14,402 nt of DNA from Parvibaculum sp. (GTDB lineage: Bacteria > Pseudomonadota > Alphaproteobacteria > Parvibaculales > Parvibaculaceae): NCBI GenBank assembly GCA_014359855.1, contig JACIYQ010000327.1, positions 1 through 14,402 on the forward strand, read 5' to 3'. Within the stretch, counting starts at the first letter, position 1; each line of letters starts with the position of its first letter. Below the pieces are notes generated by a model. The model was not told the DNA's origin. It worked only from the letters and a program-made list of their open reading frames with translations, and made no database searches. Position numbers and translations under genes: made by a program. Positions 7,501 through 14,321 of the stretch are shown here, in pieces.

Positions 7501-8897
7501 TGGCTGATCGGTATGATGTCGTTGTGATCGGCTCCGGCCCCGGCGGTTACGTCGCCGCGATCCGCGCCGCACAGCTCGGCCTCAAGGCCGCGGTCGTGGA
7601 GCGCGATGCACTGGGCGGCATTTGCCTCAACTGGGGATGCATTCCGACCAAGGCGCTGCTTCGCTCGGCGGAAGTATACGAGACGTTGCATCGCCTCGAC
7701 GAGTTTGGCCTCAAGGCCGAGAAGGTGAGCTTCGATGCCGAGGCGGTCGTAACCCGCAGCCGCAATGTTGCCGCGCAACTGTCGAACGGCGTCAAGTTCC
7801 TGATGAAGAAGAACAAGATCGATGTCATCGAGGGAACGGGAAGGCTTGCTGGAGAAGGAAAGATCGCCGTCGAGACGAAGGATGGCAAGACGAGCGAGAT
7901 CGCGGCAAGGAACATCATCCTCGCGACCGGCGCGCGGGCACGTGTGCTGCCGGGTCTTGAACCGGACGGCAAGACGATCTGGACCTATCGCGAGGCGATG
8001 GTCCCGAAGGCGATCCCGAAGTCGCTGATCGTCGTCGGTTCCGGCGCCATCGGCATCGAATTCGCGAGCTTCTACCGCGCTTTCGGTGCGGAAGTGACCG
8101 TGGTGGAAGTGCTCGACCGCATCCTCCCCGTCGAGGACGAGGAAATTTCGAAGGAAGCTGCGCGCGCGTTCAAGAAGCGCGGCATCCGTATTCTCACCGG
8201 CGCGAAAATCGAGAAGACGGACGTCTCCGGCAACGGCGTGAAGATGACCGTGACCGTTGGCGGCAAGAGCGAAACGCTCGAAGCCGGAAAACTCATCTCC
8301 GCCGTCGGCATTGTCGGCAATGTCGAGAATATCGGCCTCGAAAAGGCGGGCGTGAAGGTCGAGAAGACACATGTCGTCGTCAACGAATGGCTGGAGACGG
8401 GCGTGAAGGGTCTCTACGCCATCGGCGATCTCGTCGGCCCGCCCTGGCTCGCGCACAAGGCAAGTCACGAGGGCATCCTGGTCGCTGAGCGCATTGCCGG
8501 CGTCAAGGGCATTCATCCCATCGACCCGCGCCGCATCCCCGGCTGCACCTATTCGACGCCGCAGATCGCCAGTATCGGCCTGACGGAAGCCAAGGCGAAA
8601 GAACAGGGATACGAAGTCAGGGTCGGCCGGTTTCCCTTCCGCGCGAACGGCAAGGCCATTGCGCTTGGTGAAACAGAAGGCTTCGTCAAGACCGTCTTCG
8701 ATGCGAAGACGGGCGAAATCCTCGGCGCGCACATGATCGGCGCGGAAGTGACGGAACTCATTCAGGGTTATGGCGTTGCCATGACGCTCGAGTCGACCGA
8801 GGCCGAACTCATGCAGGCCGTGTTCCCGCATCCCACCCTGTCGGAGATGATGGGTGAGGCGGTGCTCGACGCCTATGGACGGGTCCTCCATACCTGA
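7500..8897 (+). CDS. lpdA: Dihydrolipoamide dehydrogenase (E3)
   Basis: FAD enzyme that reoxidises the dihydrolipoyl arms and reduces NAD+. The 465 residues include the FAD motif GSGPGGYVAAIRAAQ (11-25), the redox disulfide C42 and C47 in GGICLNWGCIPTK, a second dinucleotide motif VVGSGAIGIEFASF for NAD, the ATG-type and AIGDL FAD contacts, and the C-terminal catalytic dyad H444 and E449 in HPTLSEMMGEA. The ATG at 7500 shares its A with the TGA of pdhC; a GTG one codon earlier is possible but less likely. AAGGA lies about eleven bases upstream. Being last of the pdh block it serves this complex and could also serve other 2-oxoacid dehydrogenases or glycine cleavage. An imperfect stem (8910-8930) without a T run follows the stop. 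Confidence 0.97.
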   Translation: MADRYDVVVIGSGPGGYVAAIRAAQLGLKAAVVERDALGGICLNWGCIPTKALLRSAEVYETLHRLDEFGLKAEKVSFDAEAVVTRSRNVAAQLSNGVKFLMKKNKIDVIEGTGRLAGEGKIAVETKDGKTSEIAARNIILATGARARVLPGLEPDGKTIWTYREAMVPKAIPKSLIVVGSGAIGIEFASFYRAFGAEVTVVEVLDRILPVEDEEISKEAARAFKKRGIRILTGAKIEKTDVSGNGVKMTVTVGGKSETLEAGKLISAVGIVGNVENIGLEKAGVKVEKTHVVVNEWLETGVKGLYAIGDLVGPPWLAHKASHEGILVAERIAGVKGIHPIDPRRIPGCTYSTPQIASIGLTEAKAKEQGYEVRVGRFPFRANGKAIALGETEGFVKTVFDAKTGEILGAHMIGAEVTELIQGYGVAMTLESTEAELMQAVFPHPTLSEMMGEAVLDAYGRVLHT

Positions 8898-8969
8898 CCC
8901 TTCGTCACGGGAAGCGGGATCGAAGCTTCCGCTTGACGGATGTCGCATCGCGATGCACTCCTATTCCTC

Positions 8970-9701
8970 ATGTTCGATCTTTTCCTGCAGCCAGAGAACT
9001 GGGCAAGCCTCGCAACCTTGACGATCCTCGAGATCGTTCTCGGCGTCGACAACCTCATTTTCCTTTCGATCCTGGCGTCGCGGCTGCCCGTGCATCAGCA
9101 GAAGCTCGGTCGGCGGCTCGGCCTCGGCGCTGCGGTTGTAACCCGCCTGCTGCTTCTGGCCTCCGCCGCCTGGATCGTGACGCTCACGGAGCCCGTCTTC
9201 GATTTCGGCGAGTACGAAATCTCCTGGCGCGACCTCTTGCTGCTCGCCGGTGGCCTTTTCCTGATGGCGAAGGCAACGACCGAAATCCACCACGCGGTGG
9301 AAGGTGAAACGCAGGAGGCGACCGGTAAGGCGGTTGCGACCGCCGGCCTGATGAGCGTCGTTCTGCAGATCGCGATCATCGACATCGTGTTTTCCTTCGA
9401 CACGGTGATGACGGCGGTGGGGATGTCCGATCATTTCCCCATCATGGCGGTTGCCGTGATCGCGGCAGTCATCGTCATGATCTTTGCCGCGGAACCGGTG
9501 AGCGGTTTTGTCGGGCAGCACCCGACGGTGAAGATGCTCGCGCTGAGTTTCCTGATCCTGATCGGCGTGGCCTTGATCGCGGACGGCCTGCACTTCCACA
9601 TCCCGAAGGGCTATCTCTACTTCGCGGTTGCCTTCTCTGTGATGGTCGAAATGCTGAACCTCTGGGCGAGGAAAAACCGGAGGCACGCGCCGCGCGTCTG
9701 A
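8970..9701 (+). CDS. TerC family integral membrane protein
   Basis: Multi-spanning inner-membrane protein of the TerC family; members are linked to metal ion (notably manganese) export or tellurite resistance, but the substrate of this one cannot be read. The 243 residues begin MFDLFLQPENWASLATLTILEIVLGVDN in good match to the family, and carry two acidic membrane motifs, LEIVLGVDNLIFLS near the N-terminus and IDIVFSFDTVMTAVG mid-protein, thought to line the transport path. About seven hydrophobic segments can be counted. The ATG at 8940 would add ten residues; I prefer 8970 because MFDLF is the common family start, though neither has a clear ribosome binding site. No mntP/yybP-type riboswitch is evident. 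It is not part of normal pdh operons, so its place here is lineage-specific. Confidence 0.92.
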   Translation: MFDLFLQPENWASLATLTILEIVLGVDNLIFLSILASRLPVHQQKLGRRLGLGAAVVTRLLLLASAAWIVTLTEPVFDFGEYEISWRDLLLLAGGLFLMAKATTEIHHAVEGETQEATGKAVATAGLMSVVLQIAIIDIVFSFDTVMTAVGMSDHFPIMAVAVIAAVIVMIFAAEPVSGFVGQHPTVKMLALSFLILIGVALIADGLHFHIPKGYLYFAVAFSVMVEMLNLWARKNRRHAPRV

Positions 9702-9737
9702 GCCCGGCGAGGAGAGACGAAAATACTTGGGGGAGCT

Positions 9738-9775
9738 TTCGGCTAACATGCCGAAGAACGCCGAGGTCGTTCTTC
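9738..9775 (+). other. Two overlapping, mutually exclusive hairpins
   Basis: In the 161-base gap between terC and the next small gene, TTCGGC (9738-9743) pairs with GCCGAA (9750-9755) around a six-base loop, and GAAGAACG (9753-9760) pairs perfectly with CGTTCTTC (9768-9775) around a seven-base loop. The two stems share three bases (9753-9755), so they compete, and neither is followed by a T run. They could be a processing or attenuation element, an operator, or chance; stems of this size are expected once or twice in a window of this length. The rest of the gap holds nothing I recognise. Confidence 0.35.
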
Positions 9776-9862
9776 TGGACAGCCTGAACGGGCACATGCT
9801 CGGCGCTATGGCGGTCGTGAATTCGCAACGCCCAATCTCGACCAGTTTGGCAGAAGGGAGAC

Positions 9863-10045
9863 ATGCTGCCTTACTGGGCGCTGACGCGTTTCTCCGGGCA
9901 CCATCTCTCCGATATCGAGGATGCCCCCGAAGAGAGCCGGAACCTCGCCGGCTCGAAGCTCGAAAAGGACCTGTCGGACCGGCTGCGCCAGGCTCTTTCC
10001 GAGGTCGGTGCACCGGAAAGCCAGTTCCTGCGTCTGGGACTGTGA
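9863..10045 (+). CDS. Hypothetical small protein, 60 residues
   Basis: I do not recognise this protein. Support for coding is an AGAAGGGAGAC ribosome binding stretch directly before the ATG, and G or C at about 46 of 60 third codon positions, as in neighbouring genes. The product begins with a short aromatic-rich stretch (MLPYWALTRF) and continues with a charged, probably helical segment rich in Asp, Glu, Leu, Lys and Arg (about 16-50). No signal peptide, membrane helix, cysteine or metal motif is visible. It lies 161 bases after terC and about 70 bases before the PAS protein. A competing frame (9748-10065) has a less convincing start and turns Arg/Pro-rich, shadow-like, after 9863. Function unknown. 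Confidence 0.6.
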   Translation: MLPYWALTRFSGHHLSDIEDAPEESRNLAGSKLEKDLSDRLRQALSEVGAPESQFLRLGL

Positions 10046-10099
10046 AAAGAGCCGGCCACAGATAGCATTTACTTAACGATTGCGGCCTTAGCCTCCATG

Positions 10100-10117
10100 A
10101 AGGAGGAGTGGGTCGTG
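10100..10117 (+). promoter_or_regulatory. Ribosome binding site that fixes a GTG start
   Basis: A perfect AAGGAGG (10100-10106) sits eight bases before the GTG at 10115. It lies inside the coding sequence if the in-frame ATG at 10097 were used, and no good ribosome binding site precedes that ATG. This argues that translation of the PAS protein begins at the GTG. Confidence 0.7.
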
Positions 10118-10618
10118 ACGACGAAGCTAGATGTGCACCCCGCCGGCAGCGGTATCGACTACTCGGTTGTCGAGTCCGACGAACCGCGTCATCCCCTTTG
10201 CCGCCAGTTTCTGGACTACTGGAAGGCGCGCCTTAAACCAGACGGCGTCATGCTCCGTTCCGATTTCAACCCGCTCGACATGCCGCGCGCGATGGGCGGC
10301 ATGTTCGTCGTCGAGCCCGTGAACGACGGCGCCGACATGCGCTACCGGCTGGTCGGAAGTGAAAACGAGGAGCGCCTCGGCAACAGATTTACCGGCAAGC
10401 TCTTCTCGGATTGTTATTCGCCGGAAATGGCCAGCGATCAGGTCGCATTCCACAACCGCATTATCGAGACGCGCCAACCTGCCTGTTTGCGGGGGTATTT
10501 CATTGGTGTGGACCTCGAACACCTGCTCTACGAGGCGATCTATCTCCCGGTCCGGACGGAGGAAGGCGAAATGCAGGTCATCGGCGGTCTCTACGAGCTG
10601 CCGGCCGACAAGGGCTGA
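10115..10618 (+). CDS. PAS domain protein of the alphaproteobacterial PAS_5 type, no output domain
   Basis: The 167-residue protein resembles the small alphaproteobacterial PAS_5 (PF07310) group, whose members consist of little beyond one PAS-like fold. Visible hallmarks are the opening segment around FLDYWKARLKPDGVMLRSDFNPLDMPRAMGGMFVVEP, the central YRLVGSENEERLGN with FTGKLF, and the closing strands YEAIYLPVRTEEGEMQVIGGLYEL. No kinase, cyclase, DNA-binding or chemotaxis domain follows, so any output must come from a partner. The role is unknown even for the family. GTG at 10115 is chosen because of the perfect AAGGAGG eight bases upstream; an ATG at 10097 would add six residues. It stands between the 60-residue ORF and lipA, about 80 bases before lipA, and could share a transcript with either. 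Confidence 0.85.
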   Translation: MTTKLDVHPAGSGIDYSVVESDEPRHPLCRQFLDYWKARLKPDGVMLRSDFNPLDMPRAMGGMFVVEPVNDGADMRYRLVGSENEERLGNRFTGKLFSDCYSPEMASDQVAFHNRIIETRQPACLRGYFIGVDLEHLLYEAIYLPVRTEEGEMQVIGGLYELPADKG

Positions 10619-10697
10619 GCCCCCGAAAACGGCCAAATTTGCTTGAATCGGGCCAAGCGGTTATCCATGTCCAGTCAGGCAAACGGTATCCGAGTTC

Positions 10698-11663
10698 ATG
10701 GTCACGATCGTAGATACGCTGAAGCCGGGCGCGGCAAAGCCCCGGCACCCGGAAAAGGCAAAGCGTCCCGACACGCCCGTGCTGCGCAAGCCGGAGTGGA
10801 TCCGCGTCAAGGCGCCGGGTTCCCCGGTTTATGCCGAGACGAAGCAGGTCGTCCGGGAGAACAACCTCGTCACGGTTTGCGAGGAAGCCGGTTGTCCCAA
10901 CATCGGTGAATGCTGGACCAGGAAGCACGCCACCATGATGATCATGGGCGATACCTGCACGCGCGCCTGCTCCTTCTGCAATGTGAAAACGGGCCTTCCC
11001 GCGCCACTCGATGCGCAGGAGCCGGAGAATGTGGCAAAGGCAGTTGCAAAGCTCGGCCTCCGCCATGTCGTCATCACCTCCGTCGACCGCGACGATCTTG
11101 CCGATGGCGGCGCGCAGCATTTCGTCGAGGTGATCGAAGCGATCCGCCGCCGCTCTCCGGGCACGACCATCGAAATCCTGACGCCGGACTTCCTGCGCAA
11201 GGAAGGCGCGCTGGAAAAGGTCGTGGCCGCAAGGCCCGACGTCTTCAACCATAATCTCGAGACCGTGCCGCGGCTCTATCTCGGCATCCGGCCGGGCGCG
11301 CGCTATTTCCACTCGCTGCGTCTGCTACAGCGCGTGAAGGAACTTGATCCGACGATCTTCACCAAGTCCGGGATCATGGCCGGTCTCGGCGAAGCGCGAG
11401 AAGAAGTGCTGCAGGTGATGGACGATATGCGTTCCGCCTCGATCGACTTTCTGACGATCGGGCAATATCTGCAGCCGACGCGAAAGCACGCCGCCATCGA
11501 CCGCTTCGTGACGCCGGAGGAGTTCAAGTCGTATGAGCGCATCGCGCGGACCAAGGGCTTCCTGCTCGTCTCGGCAAGCCCGCTGACGCGTTCGTCCTAC
11601 CACGCGGATGAGGACTTCGTCCGTCTCCGCGAAGCGCGCCAGGCGACGCTCGTACAAGGCTGA
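10698..11663 (+). CDS. lipA: Lipoyl synthase
   Basis: Radical SAM enzyme that inserts two sulfur atoms into octanoyl groups bound to lipoyl domains. The 321-residue protein is full length. The auxiliary cluster cysteines C61, C66 and C72 lie in CEEAGCPNIGEC and the radical SAM cysteines C87, C91 and C94 in CTRACSFC. The C-terminal RSSYHADE motif (298-305) supplies the serine ligand, S300, of the sacrificial cluster. SVDRDDLADGGAQHF is also strongly conserved. Its substrates include the lipoyl domains of PdhB and PdhC encoded 3-5 kb upstream, which explains the clustering. The ATG at 10698 fits the family N-terminus although its ribosome binding site is weak. The octanoyltransferase lipB is not in the window. 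Confidence 0.98.
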   Translation: MVTIVDTLKPGAAKPRHPEKAKRPDTPVLRKPEWIRVKAPGSPVYAETKQVVRENNLVTVCEEAGCPNIGECWTRKHATMMIMGDTCTRACSFCNVKTGLPAPLDAQEPENVAKAVAKLGLRHVVITSVDRDDLADGGAQHFVEVIEAIRRRSPGTTIEILTPDFLRKEGALEKVVAARPDVFNHNLETVPRLYLGIRPGARYFHSLRLLQRVKELDPTIFTKSGIMAGLGEAREEVLQVMDDMRSASIDFLTIGQYLQPTRKHAAIDRFVTPEEFKSYERIARTKGFLLVSASPLTRSSYHADEDFVRLREARQATLVQG

Positions 11664-11670
11664 AAGTCCC

Positions 11671-12171
11671 ATGACGGCGCATGAGAAAATCCGCGACGTT
11701 CCCTACGCAGCGGAAGAAATGTTCGGGCTGGTGGCTGCCATCGACCGCTATCCCGATTTTCTGCCCTGGTGCAGCGGCGCGCGAATCCGGCGCCGCGAGA
11801 AGATCGGCGGCAAGGAGGTGCTGCTTGCGGACCTCATTGTTTCCTACAAGGTGTTCCGCGAGCAGTTCACGAGCCGCGTAACACTCGATCCGGAAGCGGG
11901 CCTCATCGATGTGGGCTATGTGCAGGGGCCGTTCAGCTATCTCCACAACAAATGGCAGTTCGAAGCCTTGCCCGGGGGCGGTTCCCGCATCCATTTCTTC
12001 ATCGATTTCGAGTTCAGAAGCGCGACGCTGCAGAAAATGATGGGCGCAGTGTTCGCGAAAGCGTTCGGGAAGATGATGCAGGCGTTTATCGATCGCGCCG
12101 ATGAACTCTATGGCGGCAGGCGCAGCTCGCCTTCTTTCGAACCCGGGGCGCCGGTTCCTTCCTCGGAATAG
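11671..12171 (+). CDS. ratA: RatA/COQ10-like START-domain protein
   Basis: Single-domain SRPBCC/START (polyketide cyclase) protein of 166 residues. The family includes mitochondrial COQ10 and bacterial UbiK-independent ubiquinone-binding helpers, and E. coli RatA (YfjG), described as a ribosome association toxin. The hallmark VPYAAEEMFGLVAAIDRYPDFLPWC is near the N-terminus, with GPFSYLHNKWQF and the long C-terminal helix KAFGKMMQAFIDRADELYGG. It starts seven bases after the lipA stop, so both share a transcript. No antitoxin-like partner (ratB type) lies next to it, and in alphaproteobacteria this gene habitually follows lipA; I therefore favour a quinone-related role over a toxin role, by inference. 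A short Ser/Pro-rich tail follows the domain. Confidence 0.9.
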   Translation: MTAHEKIRDVPYAAEEMFGLVAAIDRYPDFLPWCSGARIRRREKIGGKEVLLADLIVSYKVFREQFTSRVTLDPEAGLIDVGYVQGPFSYLHNKWQFEALPGGGSRIHFFIDFEFRSATLQKMMGAVFAKAFGKMMQAFIDRADELYGGRRSSPSFEPGAPVPSSE

Positions 12172-12173
12172 AC

Positions 12174-12668
12174 TTACATCATCCGCCGCACGAGATTGAG
12201 CGCCGTCTCGACGCTCTTCATGCGTATTTCCTCGCGTCCGATATCGCCGAACAGCTGCATCTCGTGAAGGATGCTGCGGCCGCTACGCGCCGCTCCGAAA
12301 TGGGCAAGCCCCACGGGCTTCATGGGGGTGCCGCCGCCGGGTCCGGCAATCCCGGTCACCGAAACGGCGATATGCCCGCGCGAATTCTTCAGTGCGCCCT
12401 CGGCCATCGCGCGTGCGACAGGCTCCGAAACGGCGCCGAAGTCTGCGATGAGATCCCCCGGCACGTCGAGCATGTCGCGCTTGGCTTCGTTCGAGTAAAC
12501 GACAAACCCGCGCTCGACGACATCCGAGGAGCCGGCGATATCTGTCAGCAAGGCCGCGATCAGCCCGCCTGTGCAGCTTTCGGCCGTCACGATCTTGAGC
12601 TTTGCCTCCCGCGCATCGGCGAGAGTGAGTTCGGCGAGATGAACGAGACGCCGGGGAAAGATGCTCAT
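12174..12668 (-). CDS. pncC: CinA C-terminal domain family protein, probable nicotinamide-nucleotide amidohydrolase
   Basis: The 164-residue protein is the stand-alone CinA C-terminal domain; characterised members deamidate nicotinamide mononucleotide in pyridine nucleotide recycling. The catalytic serine motif AESCTGG is at residues 29-35, followed by VERGFVVYSNEAKRDML with the conserved Tyr and Lys, and the GIAGPGGGTPMKPVG loop. The N-terminal MoCF-like domain of full CinA is absent, as is normal for PncC. Its ATG overlaps the pgpA stop (ATGA on the minus strand), so translation is probably coupled. It ends two bases from the ratA stop on the other strand, with no terminator between. Enzymatic activity is inferred from family membership. 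Confidence 0.93.
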   Translation of the reverse strand: MSIFPRRLVHLAELTLADAREAKLKIVTAESCTGGLIAALLTDIAGSSDVVERGFVVYSNEAKRDMLDVPGDLIADFGAVSEPVARAMAEGALKNSRGHIAVSVTGIAGPGGGTPMKPVGLAHFGAARSGRSILHEMQLFGDIGREEIRMKSVETALNLVRRMM

Positions 12669-13165
12669 GTGAGAACCAGCCAGAGAGTGTCGATGAGAAT
12701 GAAGGAGAAGATCGCGAAGAGGGCGGCGGCGATGTCGTCGATCATGACGCCGAAGCCGCCCCTGAAGCGCCGTTCTATCGTGCTGATCGGCCAGGGTTTC
12801 AGAATGTCGAAGAAACGGAAGAGAAAGAAGGCCGACACCCACGCAACAGGCGTCATCGGCAAGGCGGCGAGAACGAGGAATATCGCGGCGACCTCGTCGA
12901 TCACGACTTCGGGCGCATCGTCTTTCTCTGCCGCCAGGCAAAATTGCCCCGCCGCCCAGATACCGCCCGCGAAGGCGGCGACTGAGCAGAAGAGGAGGGC
13001 CCAGGACCCGCCTGCCCAGCCAATTGCGAGGGCGAAGGGAAAGGCGAAGAGCGTTCCCCATGTACCGGGAGCTGGACGGATGAGACCGGCGCCGAACCAG
13101 GTCGCTATGAGCGCGGCTGGATGATGGAGGGGAAGGGAAGGCGGCAGGGCGGTCAATCGGATCAT
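12665..13165 (-). CDS. pgpA: Phosphatidylglycerophosphatase A
   Basis: Membrane phosphatase that converts phosphatidylglycerol phosphate to phosphatidylglycerol. The 166-residue protein has the family motifs: the N-terminal FGAGLIRPAPGTWGT (24-38), the acidic VVIDEVAA at 87-94, a FRFFDILKPWPI stretch at 117-128, and GVMIDDIAAA around 139-148, whose acidic residues are expected metal ligands. Three or four hydrophobic segments lie between them. The ATG at 13165 is chosen because the family start is MIRL-like and it lies four bases after the ispDF stop; the longer open frame reaching 13234 runs into ispDF. It overlaps pncC by four bases. An operon of ispDF, pgpA and pncC is common in alphaproteobacteria. 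Confidence 0.94.
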   Translation of the reverse strand: MIRLTALPPSLPLHHPAALIATWFGAGLIRPAPGTWGTLFAFPFALAIGWAGGSWALLFCSVAAFAGGIWAAGQFCLAAEKDDAPEVVIDEVAAIFLVLAALPMTPVAWVSAFFLFRFFDILKPWPISTIERRFRGGFGVMIDDIAAALFAIFSFILIDTLWLVLT

Positions 13166-13169
13166 GCTG

Positions 13170-14321
13170 TCACCCGAAGATGAGCGTTGCGAGTGCCTGT
13201 GCGGCGATGCCTTCGCCGCGGCCGGTGAAGCCAAGTCCCTCCGTCGTCGTCGCTTTGACGCTCACCCGTGCCATGTCGAGAGAAAGAATTTCGGCGATCC
13301 GCTTTCGCATGGCGGGAACATGAGGTCCGATTTTCGGCTGTTCGCAGATCAGGGTGAGATCGACATTCGATATCCGCGCGCCGGCGTCGCGCGCCAGCGC
13401 CGCAGCGTGCTCGAGAAAGATGTCGGACGACGCGCCTTTCCACTTCGGATCGCCCGGCGGAAAATGCTGGCCGATATCGCCCGCGCCGATGGCGCCGAGG
13501 ATCGCGTCGGTGACCGCGTGCAGCCCGGCATCCGCATCCGAATGGCCGACAAGGCCGAACGCGTAAGGCACCTTCACACCGCACAGCCAGACGTGATCGC
13601 CCGGGCCGAACCGGTGAACGTCGAAGCCGGTGCCCGTTCTCACATCTCCGCCCCGCATGATGATGCGCTCCGCACGTCTGAGGTCTTCCGCGCTCGTAAT
13701 CTTGATGTTGTCTTCGTCACCCTCGACCATCGCGATGTCGATACAAGCGGCCGCCGCCACCGCGACGTCGTCCGTGTAGTTGTCGCCCGATGCGCGCCGA
13801 TGCGCGTCGAGAATGTCGCCGAAGCGAAAGGCCTGGGGCGTCTGCGCCCGCCAGAGCCCCGTGCGGTCGACCGTCTCGCCCGCAAGCCCCTGCGCCGTTG
13901 CGCGGCGGATCGTGTCGGTGACGGCAAGGGCGGCAAGCGCGCCTGCATGTTCCGCCAATGCCGAAATGCAATCCGCGATGAGCCGCGCCGAGACCAGCGG
14001 CCTCGCCCCGTCATGGATGAGCACGTAATCGGGCGGTGAGGCGGCAAGCCTTTCGAGACCTGCCCTGACCGATGCCTGCCGGGTCGTCCCCCCAGGGCAA
14101 GGATCGAGAAGCTTCGCCAGGCCCGCCGAGGCAAGCGCATAGGCTTCCCCGTCCTCCTCATGGATGACGGCCATGACGCTCGAAATGAGGGGATGGGCGG
14201 CAAAGGCGCCGAGGGTCCAGCGGAGCACGGGCTCCCCGGCAAGCTGGCGATATTGCTTCGGCGCGCCGGGTCCCGCGCGGCTGCCGCGGCCGGCCGCCAC
14301 AATCAGCGCGGCGACGTTCAT
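13170..14321 (-). CDS. ispDF: Bifunctional IspD-IspF enzyme of the MEP isoprenoid pathway
   Basis: One 383-residue chain carries two non-consecutive steps of the methylerythritol phosphate pathway. IspD (about 1-222), the cytidylyltransferase, shows the nucleotide loop VAAGRGSRAGPGAPKQY, HDGARPLV with D104, the YTDD motif at 182-185 and NIKIT with K207. IspF (about 227-383), the cyclodiphosphate synthase, begins RTGTGFDVHRF with metal ligands D234 and H236, then GHSDADAGLHAVTDA with H268, and ends in KATTTEGLGFTGRGEGIAAQA. The middle enzyme IspE is encoded elsewhere. Fusion is well known in alphaproteobacteria and some epsilonproteobacteria. The ATG at 14321 gives the canonical MNVAALIVAAG start; an upstream in-frame ATG at 14357 adds twelve unlikely residues. 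First gene of the leftward operon; its promoter should lie in the last 80 bases of the window, where I see no certain site. Confidence 0.97.
   Translation of the reverse strand: MNVAALIVAAGRGSRAGPGAPKQYRQLAGEPVLRWTLGAFAAHPLISSVMAVIHEEDGEAYALASAGLAKLLDPCPGGTTRQASVRAGLERLAASPPDYVLIHDGARPLVSARLIADCISALAEHAGALAALAVTDTIRRATAQGLAGETVDRTGLWRAQTPQAFRFGDILDAHRRASGDNYTDDVAVAAAACIDIAMVEGDEDNIKITSAEDLRRAERIIMRGGDVRTGTGFDVHRFGPGDHVWLCGVKVPYAFGLVGHSDADAGLHAVTDAILGAIGAGDIGQHFPPGDPKWKGASSDIFLEHAAALARDAGARISNVDLTLICEQPKIGPHVPAMRKRIAEILSLDMARVSVKATTTEGLGFTGRGEGIAAQALATLIFG

Noticed and set aside
8945..8956. Twelve-base perfect palindrome GCATCGCGATGC before the terC start
   Set aside because: A few perfect palindromes of this length are expected by chance in a window of this size, and nothing else around it supports an operator. 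It would be coding if terC starts at 8940.
8961..10013. Open frame of 350 codons on the minus strand opposite terC
   Set aside because: Antisense to a clear multi-spanning TerC protein; the composition is charged and His/Arg-rich without a recognisable domain.
9748..10065. Alternative plus-strand small protein starting MPKNAEVVLLD
   Set aside because: The nearest GGGGGAG is twelve bases away, and after 9863 the reading becomes Arg/Pro/Gly-rich like a shadow of the better-supported 60-residue ORF. The first 38 codons are not excluded, but I cannot support them.
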